This document shows, in pieces, positions 24,041-34,601 of a stretch of 64,000 nt of DNA. Both the position numbers and the translations under genes were made by a program. Numbering within the stretch: position 1 is the first letter of the stretch; each line of letters begins with the position of its first letter. Under the pieces are notes generated by a model that was given only the letters and a program-made list of their open reading frames with translations, did no database searches and was not told where the DNA came from. Origin of the DNA: Eretmocerus hayati (Eukaryota; Arthropoda; Insecta; Hymenoptera; Aphelinidae); the NCBI GenBank assembly GCA_029851415.1, contig CM056742.1, positions 85,550,748-85,614,747 of the forward strand. The letters run 5' to 3'.

Positions 24041-25010
24041 ATTTTGCGTACACGAAACGGCTGTCTCGCCTGCGCTGATTAGGCCGTAATCGTGGTAGGC
24101 ACTTCACACCGAGCACTTCCTGACATGTACCAGGCTGTCTTCCCTTCGAGCAGATTTTCACTCTTTCACCGGCGATTCGGGAGAAAAACGGCACTTTGGT
24201 GCTCCATCATCGCCGAGAAGACATCGCCCAGCCAGTATTACTGCGCACGACTACATTCAAGCTCACCTGTGATCACGAGCATTCGATTGCAGAGCATACG
24301 ACAACGACACCAAATGTTATAGCGTCATTGGCTCAGCTAGCTGCCAACTGAGTACTGTGCACCAGCTCTCGGCATGAGCGATGTGTACTCGACGACGATG
24401 ATGCACCAGAGCGCCATACCTCTCCAAATGGCCGGTATACATGTCTAAAAACATTCTGCAAGGACGTGAGCACTCCATGAGTGTTGTGAGGTGCACTCAA
24501 TACTCGCAGACGAGGGAAAAATGAGCAACGACGAGAGTGATTGTGGCATGCTGCTGAACTAGTCACGGCTACACTATTAATTAAAAATCACCAAACACGT
24601 CACACTCGTAGAAATCACTTTCCAATGATGCCGGGCTCTCGTCCCTGCAGAAAAATTGTCGACACATCCGCAGATAATCCACGCGAAGGATGGACACTCT
24701 GGTTCTTCATCGCCGCCGAATACACATCGCGCGACCTAGAGGCAAACGGTGGCCGAGTTCTCGAGCTGATTTTGTAATTTGATGCACACCGGGTCGCAAC
24801 AATAACAAAGCCGACGACGCAAGCCTTGACTTCTGCGGGCGTCTGCTTTGCAGCATTGCCGCTGATGATGGGTCGAGGTTAACTCGTACGACTTCTGCGC
24901 AAATGAGAGGCGCATCAATACACGATTGCAATAGACCGGTTTATGCGTGACCTGCCGTTGCCGACTTTGCCGTATTATGCTGCCGGGATAATTTCGAGCT
25001 CTCTTTACTA
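24041..25010. other. Right interior of the nested element, no gene recognised
   Basis: Moderate-GC sequence. Frames of 60-78 codons on both strands lack motifs. Two loosely similar sub-blocks (around 24200-24330 and 24690-24800, both with CATCGCC(G/A)(A/C)GAA.ACATCGC) suggest an old internal duplication. Confidence 0.4.
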
Positions 25011-25268
25011 TTCAATACACATAACCTCGAAAGCATTACACTAATCATTACATATTGTTTATGTAATGATTAGTGGTAAATCATTACACAACAAACAATT
25101 GCCGCCAAATTTCAAACATTACAAATGTAATGATAAAAGTGACTTTTTCTATTGAAAGTTACAAAATCTGAAAATTATTACAAAACTTCTTGAAAAACTT
25201 TTCTGAAGATTTTCAAAATTTTTTCTAACTCCCTGTTACGGTATGTACACACCTTTTGAAACACGGTG
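25011..25268 (-). repeat. Right TIR of the nested 5.2-kb element
   Basis: Inverted copy of 20106-20361, ending CACGGTG followed by TA at 25269-25270. Confidence 0.9.
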
Positions 25269-25322
25269 TACGAAAAAATCAAAATCGGAAATTTTGAGGT
25301 ATCGGAAGGGTTGAGTTGGAAA

Positions 25323-25993
25323 TTAACTGTACATAGTCAAGATTGCATCGTCTATTTGAGCATATCGCTGATCAGTTGAAAACGGGATCGCTCTATCGAT
25401 TCCGATGCTGTAGTCCACCTCATCCTTCCCCTCGTGAGTTTCTTGGAAATTTCTCCTCTTCAGGAACCAATTCCGGAGAGAATAGGCATTTTTTACAGCG
25501 CACATTCCATTTTCTCGGATTGTATGGTGATGGCATGATATCCAATGATCCGTACTCAGTTCTCGTGACGGAGGACAACGTATTTCTTCCATATTGATAA
25601 TCAATCTGGAATCAGATATTGTGTAAATGCCAATCGAATTTCGTATACAGACCAAGAAAAGAAAACTCACTTTCCAGAAAGTATTTTTCCGATCCATCTT
25701 TCTTTCTCCACCCCTTTCACGTATATCTTCGAGGCACTTCTCAAATTATCATGTAAAATTCGTATCTCGCAACTTGAAGCAATGGAGCCAGAATTCCAAG
25801 GAATACCTAAGTATTCCTCCAACCATTCATTGTATTTCCGTTCTTGAGGGAGCAACTTGGCCCATCTACACGGGGCTTTGAAAAGACATATTGTTGGTAG
25901 AAATGCATTTTCGAGTGGAATGATGGCCAGTTCCTTGAGCTGGGAGAGGTTTGTGGATCTCCGAAAGCCCTGAATATCAACGAAAAAATCCAT
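25323..25993 (-). CDS. Polinton accessory protein, paralog A (spliced, intact)
   Basis: Two exons, 25993-25671 and 25605-25323, joined across a 65-bp intron (donor GTGAGT, acceptor TGATTCCAG) in perfect phase, give 201 residues. The first exon matches the gene at 41396-41908: VDIQGFRR versus VDLLGFKQ, KELAI, a FLFK/CLFK-x-P segment, NEWLEEYLGIPWNSG versus NLWLEHQHHGIPWYSG, then a (V/I)(Y/I)VKG-x-x..W segment. The second exon gives a Cys/His cluster (CHHH...C) like CPHH...C in the paralog, a likely zinc site. The function is unknown; the N-terminal D-x-x-G and KELAI layout recalls nuclease-like families, which is only a guess. The start was chosen to align with the paralog; an upstream in-frame ATG at 26029 and an initiator TCAGT at 26032-26036 also exist. 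It is transcribed away from the polymerase gene. Confidence 0.75.
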
Positions 25994-26320
25994 TTCCGAC
26001 CCGAAGTAGCCTCTCCAACAGCTCGTCATGAACTGATCCAAGATTCATCAAGACACATGTAAAATCATAAAATCGAACAACGCTTCTGAGAAAATTGCTG
26101 GGGAAAAGTCAAGGAATGGAAAATGGGTGCTATGCTCCCCACTCCCCCCCCCCTTCTATACGTTGACTTTCCTCCAAGAAGGATGAACAGCTCGCGATCG
26201 TGTTCTTCCGAAAATTTCTTCCGAGAATCCACGGACGCAGCATCCTCAACATAGGTATAAGAGTCGCTCAAGCCCATAGCTCGGCAGTCCAGTGCCTCCC
26301 ATCGTCTGAGCTGGAGACTC

Positions 26321-26358
26321 TATATAGACAGTATAGGTGGGCAGTGTAGACCAGTTCA
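26321..26358 (+). promoter_or_regulatory. Probable polymerase-gene promoter
   Basis: TATATAG at 26321-26327, with CCAGTTCAG at 26351-26359 offering start-site A residues 32 or 37 bp downstream. A possible leader intron (GTGAGTAG at 26392 to TTGTAGCCAG at about 26453) precedes the first ATG at 26468. Confidence 0.5.
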
Positions 26359-26467
26359 GAAGCTTATGAGAGGACATGACTACATCTGCAGTCGTGAGTA
26401 GCTTTGCCGAATAATTGAGGAGAATTCTATCGATTTGCATATACTTGTAGCCAGACTAAAACACAAG

Positions 26468-29400
26468 ATGGAGTCATTCGAACTATACGAAATGAATATT
26501 TGGATGCTCATGCACTCTCTCCAAACGTATGCTCGTGATGCTTCATCAGAGCTGATTCAGCGGTGGTTAGATGCATGCTCGCTCATGGTTGAGAGTATTC
26601 AAAAGTTAGCTATTCCTAAAAAATTAACAAGACATGGAAAACAAAAATATCAGACATGCCTTTCAAAGCTCGCGAATATTAAGAATAAACTCATGCATTT
26701 GTATGTAACGAACACGGAAAAATTTGGAGGTGGACTAGGAGAGCAACCTCCCACGTCATCAGTACAATGGGATGATATCTCATCAGTTTTCGAAAATCGC
26801 ATAAGCTCCGGCGTCATAAGCAACATACTTCATAAAGACATGAAACAATTCCTGGAGGATGCTCGAGTACTATTCAGAGAAAAAATCAGTGCTGCCTTGG
26901 AATCGTTCTCTGCATTGAAAGTCAATGTCGAACTTTCAGCAGGATATGTTGTTTTGAAGGACGATGCAGAAACTACCGATGTGGAATATTTTGATACAGC
27001 CAACCAACAAATTTATGAATCTACTGATTTGAACGAGTGGTATGATGCTTTCGTCATCGAACCAATCCTCCATCAGATAGAAGAATTCGAAGACAAGGGC
27101 TCTGGATGGACTTTGAAAGAGATTCTCAGTTTGGTGGTCAATATGAATCATTATCAGCCCATACACGGAAGTTCACACATACCTTTACCAGCACCAATAC
27201 GGAAGAAACGAGCATGTGTGAATGTCGTGAATAGAGACGAGGAATGTTTTGAATGGGCAGTGCTCTCCGCTCTCCATCCTGCGGAGAGTAATCCTCATAG
27301 GATCACCTCTTATGAACCTTATGCGAACGAGCTCAATCTCCGGAGGATCAACTTTCCAGTGACTCTCAAGCAAGTGCGGAAATTTGAGAAGCAAAATGAT
27401 GTTTAAGTCAATATCTTTCTGCTCAAGAAACGAAATAATTCTTTCTCAGTCTGTACAGCTCATTTAACGAATTCGCATAAAATCAAACACGTGAATCTAC
27501 TACTCATTCAAGATTATTATATCGACGGAGAAAAGGGTATAGATGAGGGACAAAATGGCGCTGAAGCCCCAAAATATCATTATTTGTGGATCAAGGACTT
27601 ATCCAAACTAGTGAGGAGTCAAGTGACACGTTTCAACGGACGAATCCATATCTGCGATCGATGTTTATATTATTTTGTGACAGAAAAGCAGCTAAAAGAT
27701 CATCAGATAGATTGTACTCAATTGAGTAGATGTAAAATATAGTTACCCAGCACAGAGAACAGTAAACTATTCTTCAAGAACTATAAGATTAGAGAAAAAG
27801 TGGCGTTTACTATATATGGGGATTTTGAGAGCATACTTGAACCGTCGACTGCTCGAGACACTTTTCAGGATCATCAAGCATTTAGTGTTGGCTACTACTT
27901 GAAGAATAGCTTCGACGATTCAAAATCGTATGATCGGAGTTATCGGCAAGAATCGGAGCATGATAGTCGTTTAGGTATATTAACACCAGCTCAATGGTTT
28001 GTGAAAGAGCTCAAGAGGATAGCATTTGAGTTGGATGCCCTGTACAAGAATTCCAAGCCTATGATTTTTACGGATGAAGATGAAAGAGACTTCGAATTGG
28101 CTGAAAAATGTCACATCTGCCAAAAAAACCTTCACGCATGCGGACAAGAGAGTTCGCGATCACTGTCATTTAACAGGTAAGTCCCATCATTTGGTTGAAC
28201 TCATCTATCATTTACACAGCTATAACCTCCGTTTTGATTCGATTTCAGGCCTTTTTAGAGGGGCAAGCCATTCCAGATGCAATCTTTCATATCAGTCCTC
28301 AAGATATACTCCCACATTTTTTCACGGACTATCTAATTATGATAGTCACCTAATTATTACAGCACTCGCTTCAGATGAGATTCTGAAAGGGCGTACATCA
28401 GTTCTTGCGGAGAACAAAGATCGTTATATAAGTTTCACAAAATATGTAGATGGGACTGTCATCAGTTTCAGGTTCTTAGATTCTTTCCGATTCATGTCAT
28501 CATCTCTGGAAAAATTAGCTAGCTATCTACTTCACCATACCATCACGACTAAAACCTTCCAAGCTGATGGATTAACAAATGATCAAATCAAACATCTCAC
28601 GAAGAAGGGCGTATATCCTTACGATTATACTAGCTCTTTCGAGAGATTGAGCGAAACACAGTTACCAGCAAACCAAGACTTCTATAGTAAATTGAATGAA
28701 TGTCCTATCAGTGATGATGATTATGCGCATGCTCAAGAAGTATGGGAAAAGCTCAACATACAAACTCTTGAGGAGTACTCAGACATCTACTTGAAAACAA
28801 ATGTGCTACTCCTAGTAGATATTTATGAAAATTTCCGCTCAACTTGCATGGCAGCATATGGTTTTGACCCCGCACACTACTATACCACACCGGGCTACAG
28901 TTGGGACTGTGCTCTGAAGATAACGGGGGTGCAATTGGATTTGATAACAGATATTGATATGCTATATATGGTGGAGAAAGGTGAGATATATTATTATTTA
29001 AATATTCACTAATGAATTTGACACAACTTTCTCTCTTTATATTTCAGGCATTCGCGGAGGGTTCAGTATGACTGCTAACAGATATGGGAAAGCAAATAAT
29101 CCATACATGGAGAACGGCTATGAGCCTACTCAGCCAGAACATTATGTAATTTATTTAGATAGTAATAATCTATACGGCTGGGCTATGACCCAGTTTCTTC
29201 CCGAAGGAGGTCTTGAATTCGTGGAAAATATTCAGGAAAAAAATCCGGACTTTTATGTCGTGCCAGACAACAGTCCAATTGGATATATCTTGGAAGTAGA
29301 CTTGGAATACCCCAAAACAATTCACGACGAGCATCGGGATTTACCTTTTTGTCCAGAACATAAAGCACCTCCAGGCTCCAAACAAAAGAAATTGCTCACA

Positions 29401-30743
29401 ACGCTGCATGATAAGGAACGCTACGTCATTTATTATAGAGCACTGATACAGGCCCGTAAATATGGTCTCAAAGTGAAGAAAATTCACCGAGCCATTCGAT
29501 TCAGACAAAGCCCATGGCTGAAGTCTTATGTGGACTATAACACGCAGAAACGAACTGAGGCCATTACCGAGTTTGATAAGGCTTTTTTCAAGTTGTTAAC
29601 GAATTCTTGCTTCGGTAAAACAATGGAAAATGAAAGACGAAGAATGGACGTACGTCTTGTGAATAAATGGTTTGGTCGATTTGGAGCAGAAGCATGCATT
29701 GCCAGCCCCGATTTTCATAGCGTTTCAGTGATTTCTAACGATCTCGTCGCCATACAGAAACTCAGAACAGGAATTCTCATCCAGAAGCCGGTATTATTTA
29801 CTATTCATCATATTTCATACAGTTTACGAGACAAATTACCCTTTTATATACATATATTATAAGTATAAATCACTATTACAGATATATATATAGGACTCAG
29901 CGTTTTGGATATATCGAAGGTTCATATGTATGATTTTTATTACTCAAAAATGAAGCAATGGCTTGGATCAAGATGCAAGCTTCTCTATATTGATACTGAC
30001 GGAATCGTGGATGACTGCGAAGAAGTTAATATTCATGAAGTGATGAAGAATCATTCAGAATACTTTGATACATCAGACTATAAGGATGATAATCCTTTTG
30101 GATTGGAACGGAAGAATAAGAAGGTTGTGGGTCTCTTCAAAGATGAATGCAACGGTGAAATTATGACAGAATTTATTGGTCTTCGCAGTAAAATGTACAG
30201 TCTGCTCATACAGAATAAGCCACCCATACCCAGGCAAAGGGAGTTAAAACAGGAGTAGTGAAAAGGTCATTGACCTTCGAAGATTACAGGAATTGTCTTT
30301 TTCAAGGGAATGTATTGCGACGCCACCAAAATACGATCCGTTCCAGGAATCACCAGATACATACGGAGCGTCATGAAAAAATTGCTCCTAGTCCATACGA
30401 TGACAAACGATACCTGATTCCTGGGAAGACTGATACTCTACCACGGGGACACAAAGACATACCCACTGAAATTCCGAGAAACCCTCCCATTCAAGAGGAG
30501 TTTCTTTCCCAAGGGATGGATCAAGAACAAACTATTCAAACAGCTGGTGATAACGAAGTCGATACGCAGGAACAGCAAAATACCACGGATCTCGTGGGTT
30601 TCTTCTTGGACGAGGATTTGCTCAAAGAGTTCGGAGAACCTTTTCAAGTTGGACGAGTCGAGGTCAATACGCAGCATCAGAGATCTGATGGAACAAACTA
30701 TGATTTGGAGGACATTTTCTTGGATGTGGAACTGCAAAGATAA
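26468..30743 (+). pseudogene. polB: Polinton protein-primed family B DNA polymerase, broken
   Basis: Replicates the element by protein priming. An N-terminal helical region (26468-27400) leads into CFEWAVLSALHP, then a Cys/His finger (CDRCLYYF...H...C, ~27650-27715). The 3'-5' exonuclease follows: GDFES (~27822), HGLSNYDSH (~28325) and YLKTN (~28790), the last with Asn where the family has the catalytic Asp. Palm motifs: DSNNLYGWAM (A, ~29158), K-x3-NSCFGK (B, ~29590) and YIDTDG (C, ~29985). Lesions: in-frame TAA at 27404-27406, TAG at 27740-27742, a frameshift in an A-run near 28125-28135, and another near 30225-30240. Two segments behave as introns and restore family-like reading when removed: 28177-28248 (72 bp, GTAAGT...TTTCAG) and 28981-29047 (67 bp, GTGAGA...TTTCAG). 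A third break near 29791-29881 is similar but out of phase by one base. Confidence 0.93.
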
Positions 30744-30977
30744 TTCGAAAAACCTTTCCAAGGCGGAGTGGGGAGTGGTCTACAAAACGGCGGTACCTCT
30801 GAGCAGGAGCTCATTCGACTACCAGTTGAGCTAGAGAGCGGAGTTCTCCCTGCCAAAAGAATTCGTTCATAGATTTCAAAACCGTAAGTATAAATATGTC
30901 TCACCTAAGAACTCATCTGAGAGTATGTATGCTCTTTTTGATTATAGATTGATAGAACTTTTATTCATTTCCAGAAA

Positions 30978-31277
30978 ATGGATCTTGACAAATTGAATGA
31001 GATAGCCAGTACCACAGAAGAGAAAAAACGCTGGAAGGAGCTGGATAAGGGTGCAACCTACCGAGTGATTGAAATGAGAAAACTCAAAACAACATACGGC
31101 CCGCCTATGCTTTTTATCATTGAGGAAATGAATGGAAAATTCCAGATTTGGCTCCCCAAACGAACCTCAGATGCCTTATACGATGATAATCTAATGTTTG
31201 AATACTTATCAGCAAAAGCCAATAAGTTGGAGCTGATTATCTTGAACTTACGTGATAGCAAATTCAAATTTTCATAA
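30978..31277 (+). CDS. Small conserved Polinton protein, unknown role
   Basis: A 99-residue intact frame. It follows a clear intron in its leader (GTAAGT at 30884 to TTTCCAG ending 30974), so the ATG at 30978 is the first of the last exon. The sequence is mixed alpha/beta, with a central YRVIEMRKLKTTYGPP then IWLPKR; such a Tyr-x-Val/Ile...T-x-Y-G...LP-x-R pattern recurs in small proteins of arthropod mobile elements, and I suspect an OB-fold nucleic-acid-binding protein, without proof. It lies just downstream of the polymerase and is convergent with the integrase. Confidence 0.6.
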   Translation: MDLDKLNEIASTTEEKKRWKELDKGATYRVIEMRKLKTTYGPPMLFIIEEMNGKFQIWLPKRTSDALYDDNLMFEYLSAKANKLELIILNLRDSKFKFS

Positions 31278-31468
31278 CATGTATTCGAAAATGAAGAGAT
31301 AGAGGAAGCCTAATGGAGGGAGAAATACTGAATGACTCATGATTTTTATACTCAAGGAAATTTATTTTTCAAGTACACTAATCATAAGTATTTCACTGGC
31401 TGATCTCTACTGGGAAAGAGCGCAGGTGGGGGCTTTTTTCCCTTCCTCAAATCATAACTGATCTTTGT

Positions 31469-32368
31469 CTATCCATGAATTGTGTGAACTATCAAATCCC
31501 AACCACTTAACATAGACTTGATACCACGTTTTTTCAAAACTTTTTCAACCAAGTATATATCAGGATACTTAACTTTCAGAAGCTCTTGCTCATAGAAACC
31601 TCCGGCTACTGGTTGATTCTGATAATCGTGCAAATGATATGTGATTGGTTTTGTTTTCCGAATTTCTCGAACTGTAAATATTTCCGTAGTCCAGTTAGGC
31701 GTGTAACTTTTCTCAAATACGTGTTTGAGCTTGCTCACTCTAACTTTATCACCAACTTTTAATTTTGGAGGTTTTAAGACTCTATTATCTACAGCAAAAT
31801 TTCTCAAAACTTGTGCTTCGTTTTTGGGAGTAACGTCTTTGGGCCTCATAGATTTTTTGCTATGTTTTCTTCCATTATATGAAGAAAGGAGTTCTGGAAG
31901 TATTTTTATCCACTTGTAATTCCCCTGGAGACTGAAGGCTAAATACATGTTTTGCTTAAGTGTGCGATTGAAACGCTCCACTATTCCAGCTTTTTTGTTG
32001 CTATAAGTTGAGTAAAGGTTTATTCCGTAATGATGCATAAGATCTCGAAGAGTCTTGTTGTAAAATTCTTTGCCCTCATCAGTCTGTAAATTTTTGGGGA
32101 CTCGTCTTTGTTGGAATATAGAAGCCATTGCTTTTGTAACATCGTTGCCAGTCTTTGATTTCACTGGAACTGCCCAAGCATACTTGGAAAAATTATCTAT
32201 AACAGTTGGCAGATATCTAAAACCTCCATTCTCTCTCGAGAACGGCTGCATTTCCACAAGGTCGGCTTGCCAGGTTTCATCCAGACCACGGATATCATAT
32301 TCTCTCCGCGGGTAGTTCCGACGAGCTGGCTTATGCAGCTCCTCCACTACAGCTCGCTTATTAACCAT
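31469..32368 (-). CDS. int: Polinton retroviral-type integrase, intact frame
   Basis: Joins element ends to host DNA, producing the 6-bp duplication. The 299-residue frame has the DDE core: D in TWQADLVEM (~residue 36), D in LQTDEGKEF (~97) and E in GIVERFNRTLK (~133), with normal spacing. The C-terminal part has an SH3-like segment (KLKVGDKVRVSK) and a chromodomain-like tail (VEKVLKKRG...GW). The usual N-terminal region begins ELHKPARRNYPRR. The ATG at 32368 was preferred over the GTG in front of it. It starts 9 bases after the stop of the coiled-coil gene, so the two may share a transcript; I see no TATA box of its own. No stop or frameshift, unlike most neighbours. Confidence 0.92.
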   Translation of the reverse strand: MVNKRAVVEELHKPARRNYPRREYDIRGLDETWQADLVEMQPFSRENGGFRYLPTVIDNFSKYAWAVPVKSKTGNDVTKAMASIFQQRRVPKNLQTDEGKEFYNKTLRDLMHHYGINLYSTYSNKKAGIVERFNRTLKQNMYLAFSLQGNYKWIKILPELLSSYNGRKHSKKSMRPKDVTPKNEAQVLRNFAVDNRVLKPPKLKVGDKVRVSKLKHVFEKSYTPNWTTEIFTVREIRKTKPITYHLHDYQNQPVAGGFYEQELLKVKYPDIYLVEKVLKKRGIKSMLSGWDLIVHTIHG

Positions 32369-32377
32369 CACTTTCGG

Positions 32378-32800
32378 TTATCGAAAAATTTTAGACTTCA
32401 AAATTTCTCCGAAAATTTCTGCCGAGCCACTTGTATTGGTATTTGAATCCGCTTTAGATTCGATGATACTCAGTAACTCATCAGTGCTCCTTTGGAGTCC
32501 CGCTTGTAACAAATCAATCGTCGATCTAATATGCTGAACGTCTTTTTTCAATTTTTCCGTGTTCTCTCTCAATTTTCGGGTTCTTGATTCGATAAGGTCT
32601 TGTAGAGTTCTCAAATTCACCGCTTCATGCTCGCTGATGGGAGCAGCTACATGACACAACCTTTTATCCTCTAGGTCAAACTGCGCATCCGCAGTCAGCT
32701 TGAATCCGAATCCAGGTGGACCTCGAGCTCCCTTAGCCCGAATCACTCTCAAAGTACGTCCGAACACATCAACGCTCATTGTGATACTGACACTGTCCAT
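32378..32800 (-). CDS. Fibre-like coiled-coil protein
   Basis: A 140-residue intact frame. The N-terminus is beta-rich, followed by GARGPPGFGFKLTADAQFDL and KRLCHVAAPISEHEAVNLRTL, a layout resembling the shaft-to-trimerisation motif of phage and adenovirus-type fibres (K-R/I-L-x-N/H-V...P...D/E-A-V). Residues ~70-120 form a heptad-rich coiled coil (LRENTEKLKKDVQHIRSTI). A trimeric surface or attachment protein is inference from these features. It overlaps nothing: its ATG lies 6 bases after the stop of the upstream gene's true frame, and the integrase starts right behind it, giving a compact minus-strand block. Confidence 0.6.
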   Translation of the reverse strand: MDSVSITMSVDVFGRTLRVIRAKGARGPPGFGFKLTADAQFDLEDKRLCHVAAPISEHEAVNLRTLQDLIESRTRKLRENTEKLKKDVQHIRSTIDLLQAGLQRSTDELLSIIESKADSNTNTSGSAEIFGEILKSKIFR

Positions 32801-32805
32801 CAGAA

Positions 32806-33779
32806 CTAGTTCAATATATGGCCCACCTCTCTAAGCTCTTCAATAATTGAATGAATCTCATGATCATGATTTCGGTTACCAGCAGATCGTTCAGCAACAA
32901 GTAATTGAAGGCGATCAACTAGTTCGTTAGGGTCATCCCAATAAACATAATCTTTCCTCCTACCAATCTGTGCAAATTTATATTGAGGTAATAGTCCGGC
33001 TCCAGATTTTTTATTTGTCAGTTTGACTCCCCATTTTCTTCCAAAAATAGAGGTTTGATGTTATCGTGGAATTTCCTGCTCGTGGAACCTCGGAGCGTCT
33101 CACTCGCCTGATGTTTCTTCCTATGCGCACTCGTTGCTTGCAGAATCTGACCATAATATTCCTTATCCTCTTCTGTGATTAAACTTATGTTTGGTTGTTT
33201 CTTCCAAAGTAGTTCGAGGAGTCCGATCGTGGCCGGGTAAGATATATTATGCACTATTATGTCCTTATCTATCTGGATTTCTGAATTACCGAGCATGTAA
33301 CGACCCCCCTTTACGTATACTCCATATATTTTATCAATTTCGTCAGGATTTTTCACGTATGGAGATTTTGAAGCGGATTTAGGCTCAGGTTCGCTGTCCG
33401 TCTCTATCTCGCTCTCTGATGAGTCGAGTAATGGAGTCGTCTCATAACTTGTCTCAGTCGCTAATGGAAAGTTGTCAGATTCCTCTGAAGACTCAGCTCC
33501 AAGAAATTGGATCGATGTCGGTCTTCTGCGGATTTTTGGTCGAGACTTCGATGCATTCTTACGATTGGGTGAGGGGGGTTGTGGTTTACTATTTTGTGCA
33601 ATTATTTCCTCCAAGGGTTCTACAATTGGTTTAAATGTGTCATCCAACACTTTCTGCTGGTCCCATTTCTCTGATCTCAATAAATCATATTTATGCTTCA
33701 CTGCTCTCCTCGCTCTTTCGAGCTGTTTGAGTATACTTCCTTTCCTTTTCAGTTCAGACATGTTGCTTGGTTGAACCAT
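32806..33779 (-). pseudogene. Conserved arthropod Polinton protein of unknown function, one frameshift
   Basis: Starts at an ATG only 11 bases from the predicted transcription start. Domains: an N-terminal basic coiled coil (KQLERARRAVKHKYDLLR), a Pro/Lys and acidic Ser-rich linker (~70-140, SSESEIETDSEPEPK), then a conserved domain with IYGVYVKGGRYMLGNSEIQI and SYPATIGLLELLWKKQP. The first frame stops at 33018; about 20 bases earlier the next frame takes over and continues with YVYWDDPNELVDRLQLL and IIEELREVG to a stop at 32806-32808, so a one-base frameshift lies near 33020-33045. I recall this family as a DUF found in many insect genomes (possibly DUF8207); no biochemical role known to me. 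Confidence 0.8.
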
Positions 33780-33787
33780 AAAAAGAG

Positions 33788-33823
33788 ACTGATAGAGGAA
33801 ATTATGAATTTGATATATTTATA
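33788..33823 (-). promoter_or_regulatory. TATA box and initiator for the conserved-unknown gene
   Basis: On the minus strand TATAAATA (33823-33816) and TCAGTC (33792-33787) put the start A at 33790, 33 bp from the TATA edge, and 11 bases before the ATG at 33779. The promoter overlaps the 3' end of the ATPase gene. Confidence 0.7.
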
Positions 33824-34502
33824 GCAAAAGAATCAAAACCTTTTCTATATCGACCATTATTGATATTCCTATCTTTGTCAATAACAGAGAAGCCATGCTT
33901 ATCATTCCAGCAAGCGGAACATAAATCTTTGGATGTTTGAAGAGACATATCAGTATTGACGTGATTATCGTAGACGTGCTTCAGATTTTTCTCGTCTTGT
34001 CTGAACAAAACCAAGAGATTAACATTATCTCGTACAAGGTGTTTCGGCGCCTGGGCGTACGATTGGACGAGACTGATCACATCCAGCTTCTATGTCTGCC
34101 CATGCAGAAGAAAGCTTCAACATTATCTTGCTTTTCGCAAGCTATATCATCGAAAATCATCACTGAATTTGGGCGCGCGTTTTATGGTGATATGACATCC
34201 TCGTAGTCGCTGAAAGGGGAATATTGTAGGCCCTCGATAGGTTCAAGTACATCTTTCAGAAATTGATATTTTGGCTGATTTAGTGATTTAGAATAAACGG
34301 AGACGTTTCCAAATCTCAGACCATTTTCATGGATAAGAAGTGCTAAGAGGCAATTCGTTTTGCCGCAGTTAGATGGACCACAGAAGACCGCCCTAATCGT
34401 ATCGGGAAGTAAATCGCCGTGACGCCTAGTCTTTCGCTCTTCTTGCACTATGTTATCGAAATTCAACACTGGCAATTTCGTAGAACTTGATGAAAAATCC
34501 AT
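33802..34502 (-). pseudogene. A32-like genome-packaging ATPase, broken
   Basis: FtsK/HerA-type packaging ATPase of the Polinton/adenovirus-like lineage. Walker A is CGPSNCGKTN (~34375-34345); Walker B region MIFDDIACEK lies after the first lesion (~34160-34130); then a sensor-like FFCMGRH and the C-terminal block DKDRNINNGRYRKGFDSF. Lesions: an in-frame TAA at 34184-34182, and a one-base frameshift near 34085-34110, after which the frame SLVQSYAQAPKHLVRDN continues to 33802. The ATG at 34502 (MDFSSSSTK) was chosen; the frame is open up to 34691 but that part overlaps the divergent minor-capsid promoter. The active-site motifs themselves are undamaged. Confidence 0.9.
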
Positions 34503-34542
34503 CTTCCTGAGTCGGATTCCGGCATCACATTGATCCTGCTGA

Positions 34543-34578
34543 TATATAAAAGGTCCATTATATAGCTTTCCAATCAGT
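34543..34578 (+). promoter_or_regulatory. TATA box and initiator for the minor capsid gene
   Basis: TATATAAAAGG at 34543-34553 and TCAGTCGG at 34574-34581, start A at 34576, 33 bp apart. The first ATG downstream is 34602. Minus-strand TATATAA (34564-34558) lies in the same interval, so this short region probably serves both the ATPase and the capsid gene. Confidence 0.75.
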
Positions 34579-34601
34579 CGGTTCGAGACATCCGTAGAGT
34601 G

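Larger units (their letters stand above)
20106..25268. mobile_element. 5.2-kb TIR element with TA duplication, nested in the Polinton
   Basis: Inverted repeats of about 256 bp (20106-20361 and 25011-25268) begin CACCGTGTTTCAAAAGGTG and are flanked by TA on both sides. The interior is mainly a CpG-rich tandem array (20362-24040) plus ~970 bp without recognised genes. No transposase is visible, so it is non-autonomous. A TA duplication suggests the Tc1/mariner group, but the long TIRs are unusual for it. It disrupts no Polinton gene I can identify. Confidence 0.85.

Noticed and set aside
21228..24194. Long open frames (189, 121 and 231 codons) as genes
   Set aside because: They run through the CpG-rich tandem repeat, recur in overlapping frames on both strands, and show only repeat-derived peptides.
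27404..27742. Explaining the two polymerase stop codons by introns
   Set aside because: Flanking sequence continues to match the family in the same frame on both sides of each stop, with no donor/acceptor pair around them; they are nonsense mutations.
29791..29881. A third clean polymerase intron
   Set aside because: A GT near 29791 and AG at 29881 fit by position, but joining them leaves the frame off by one base; either an additional indel or a different junction is needed.
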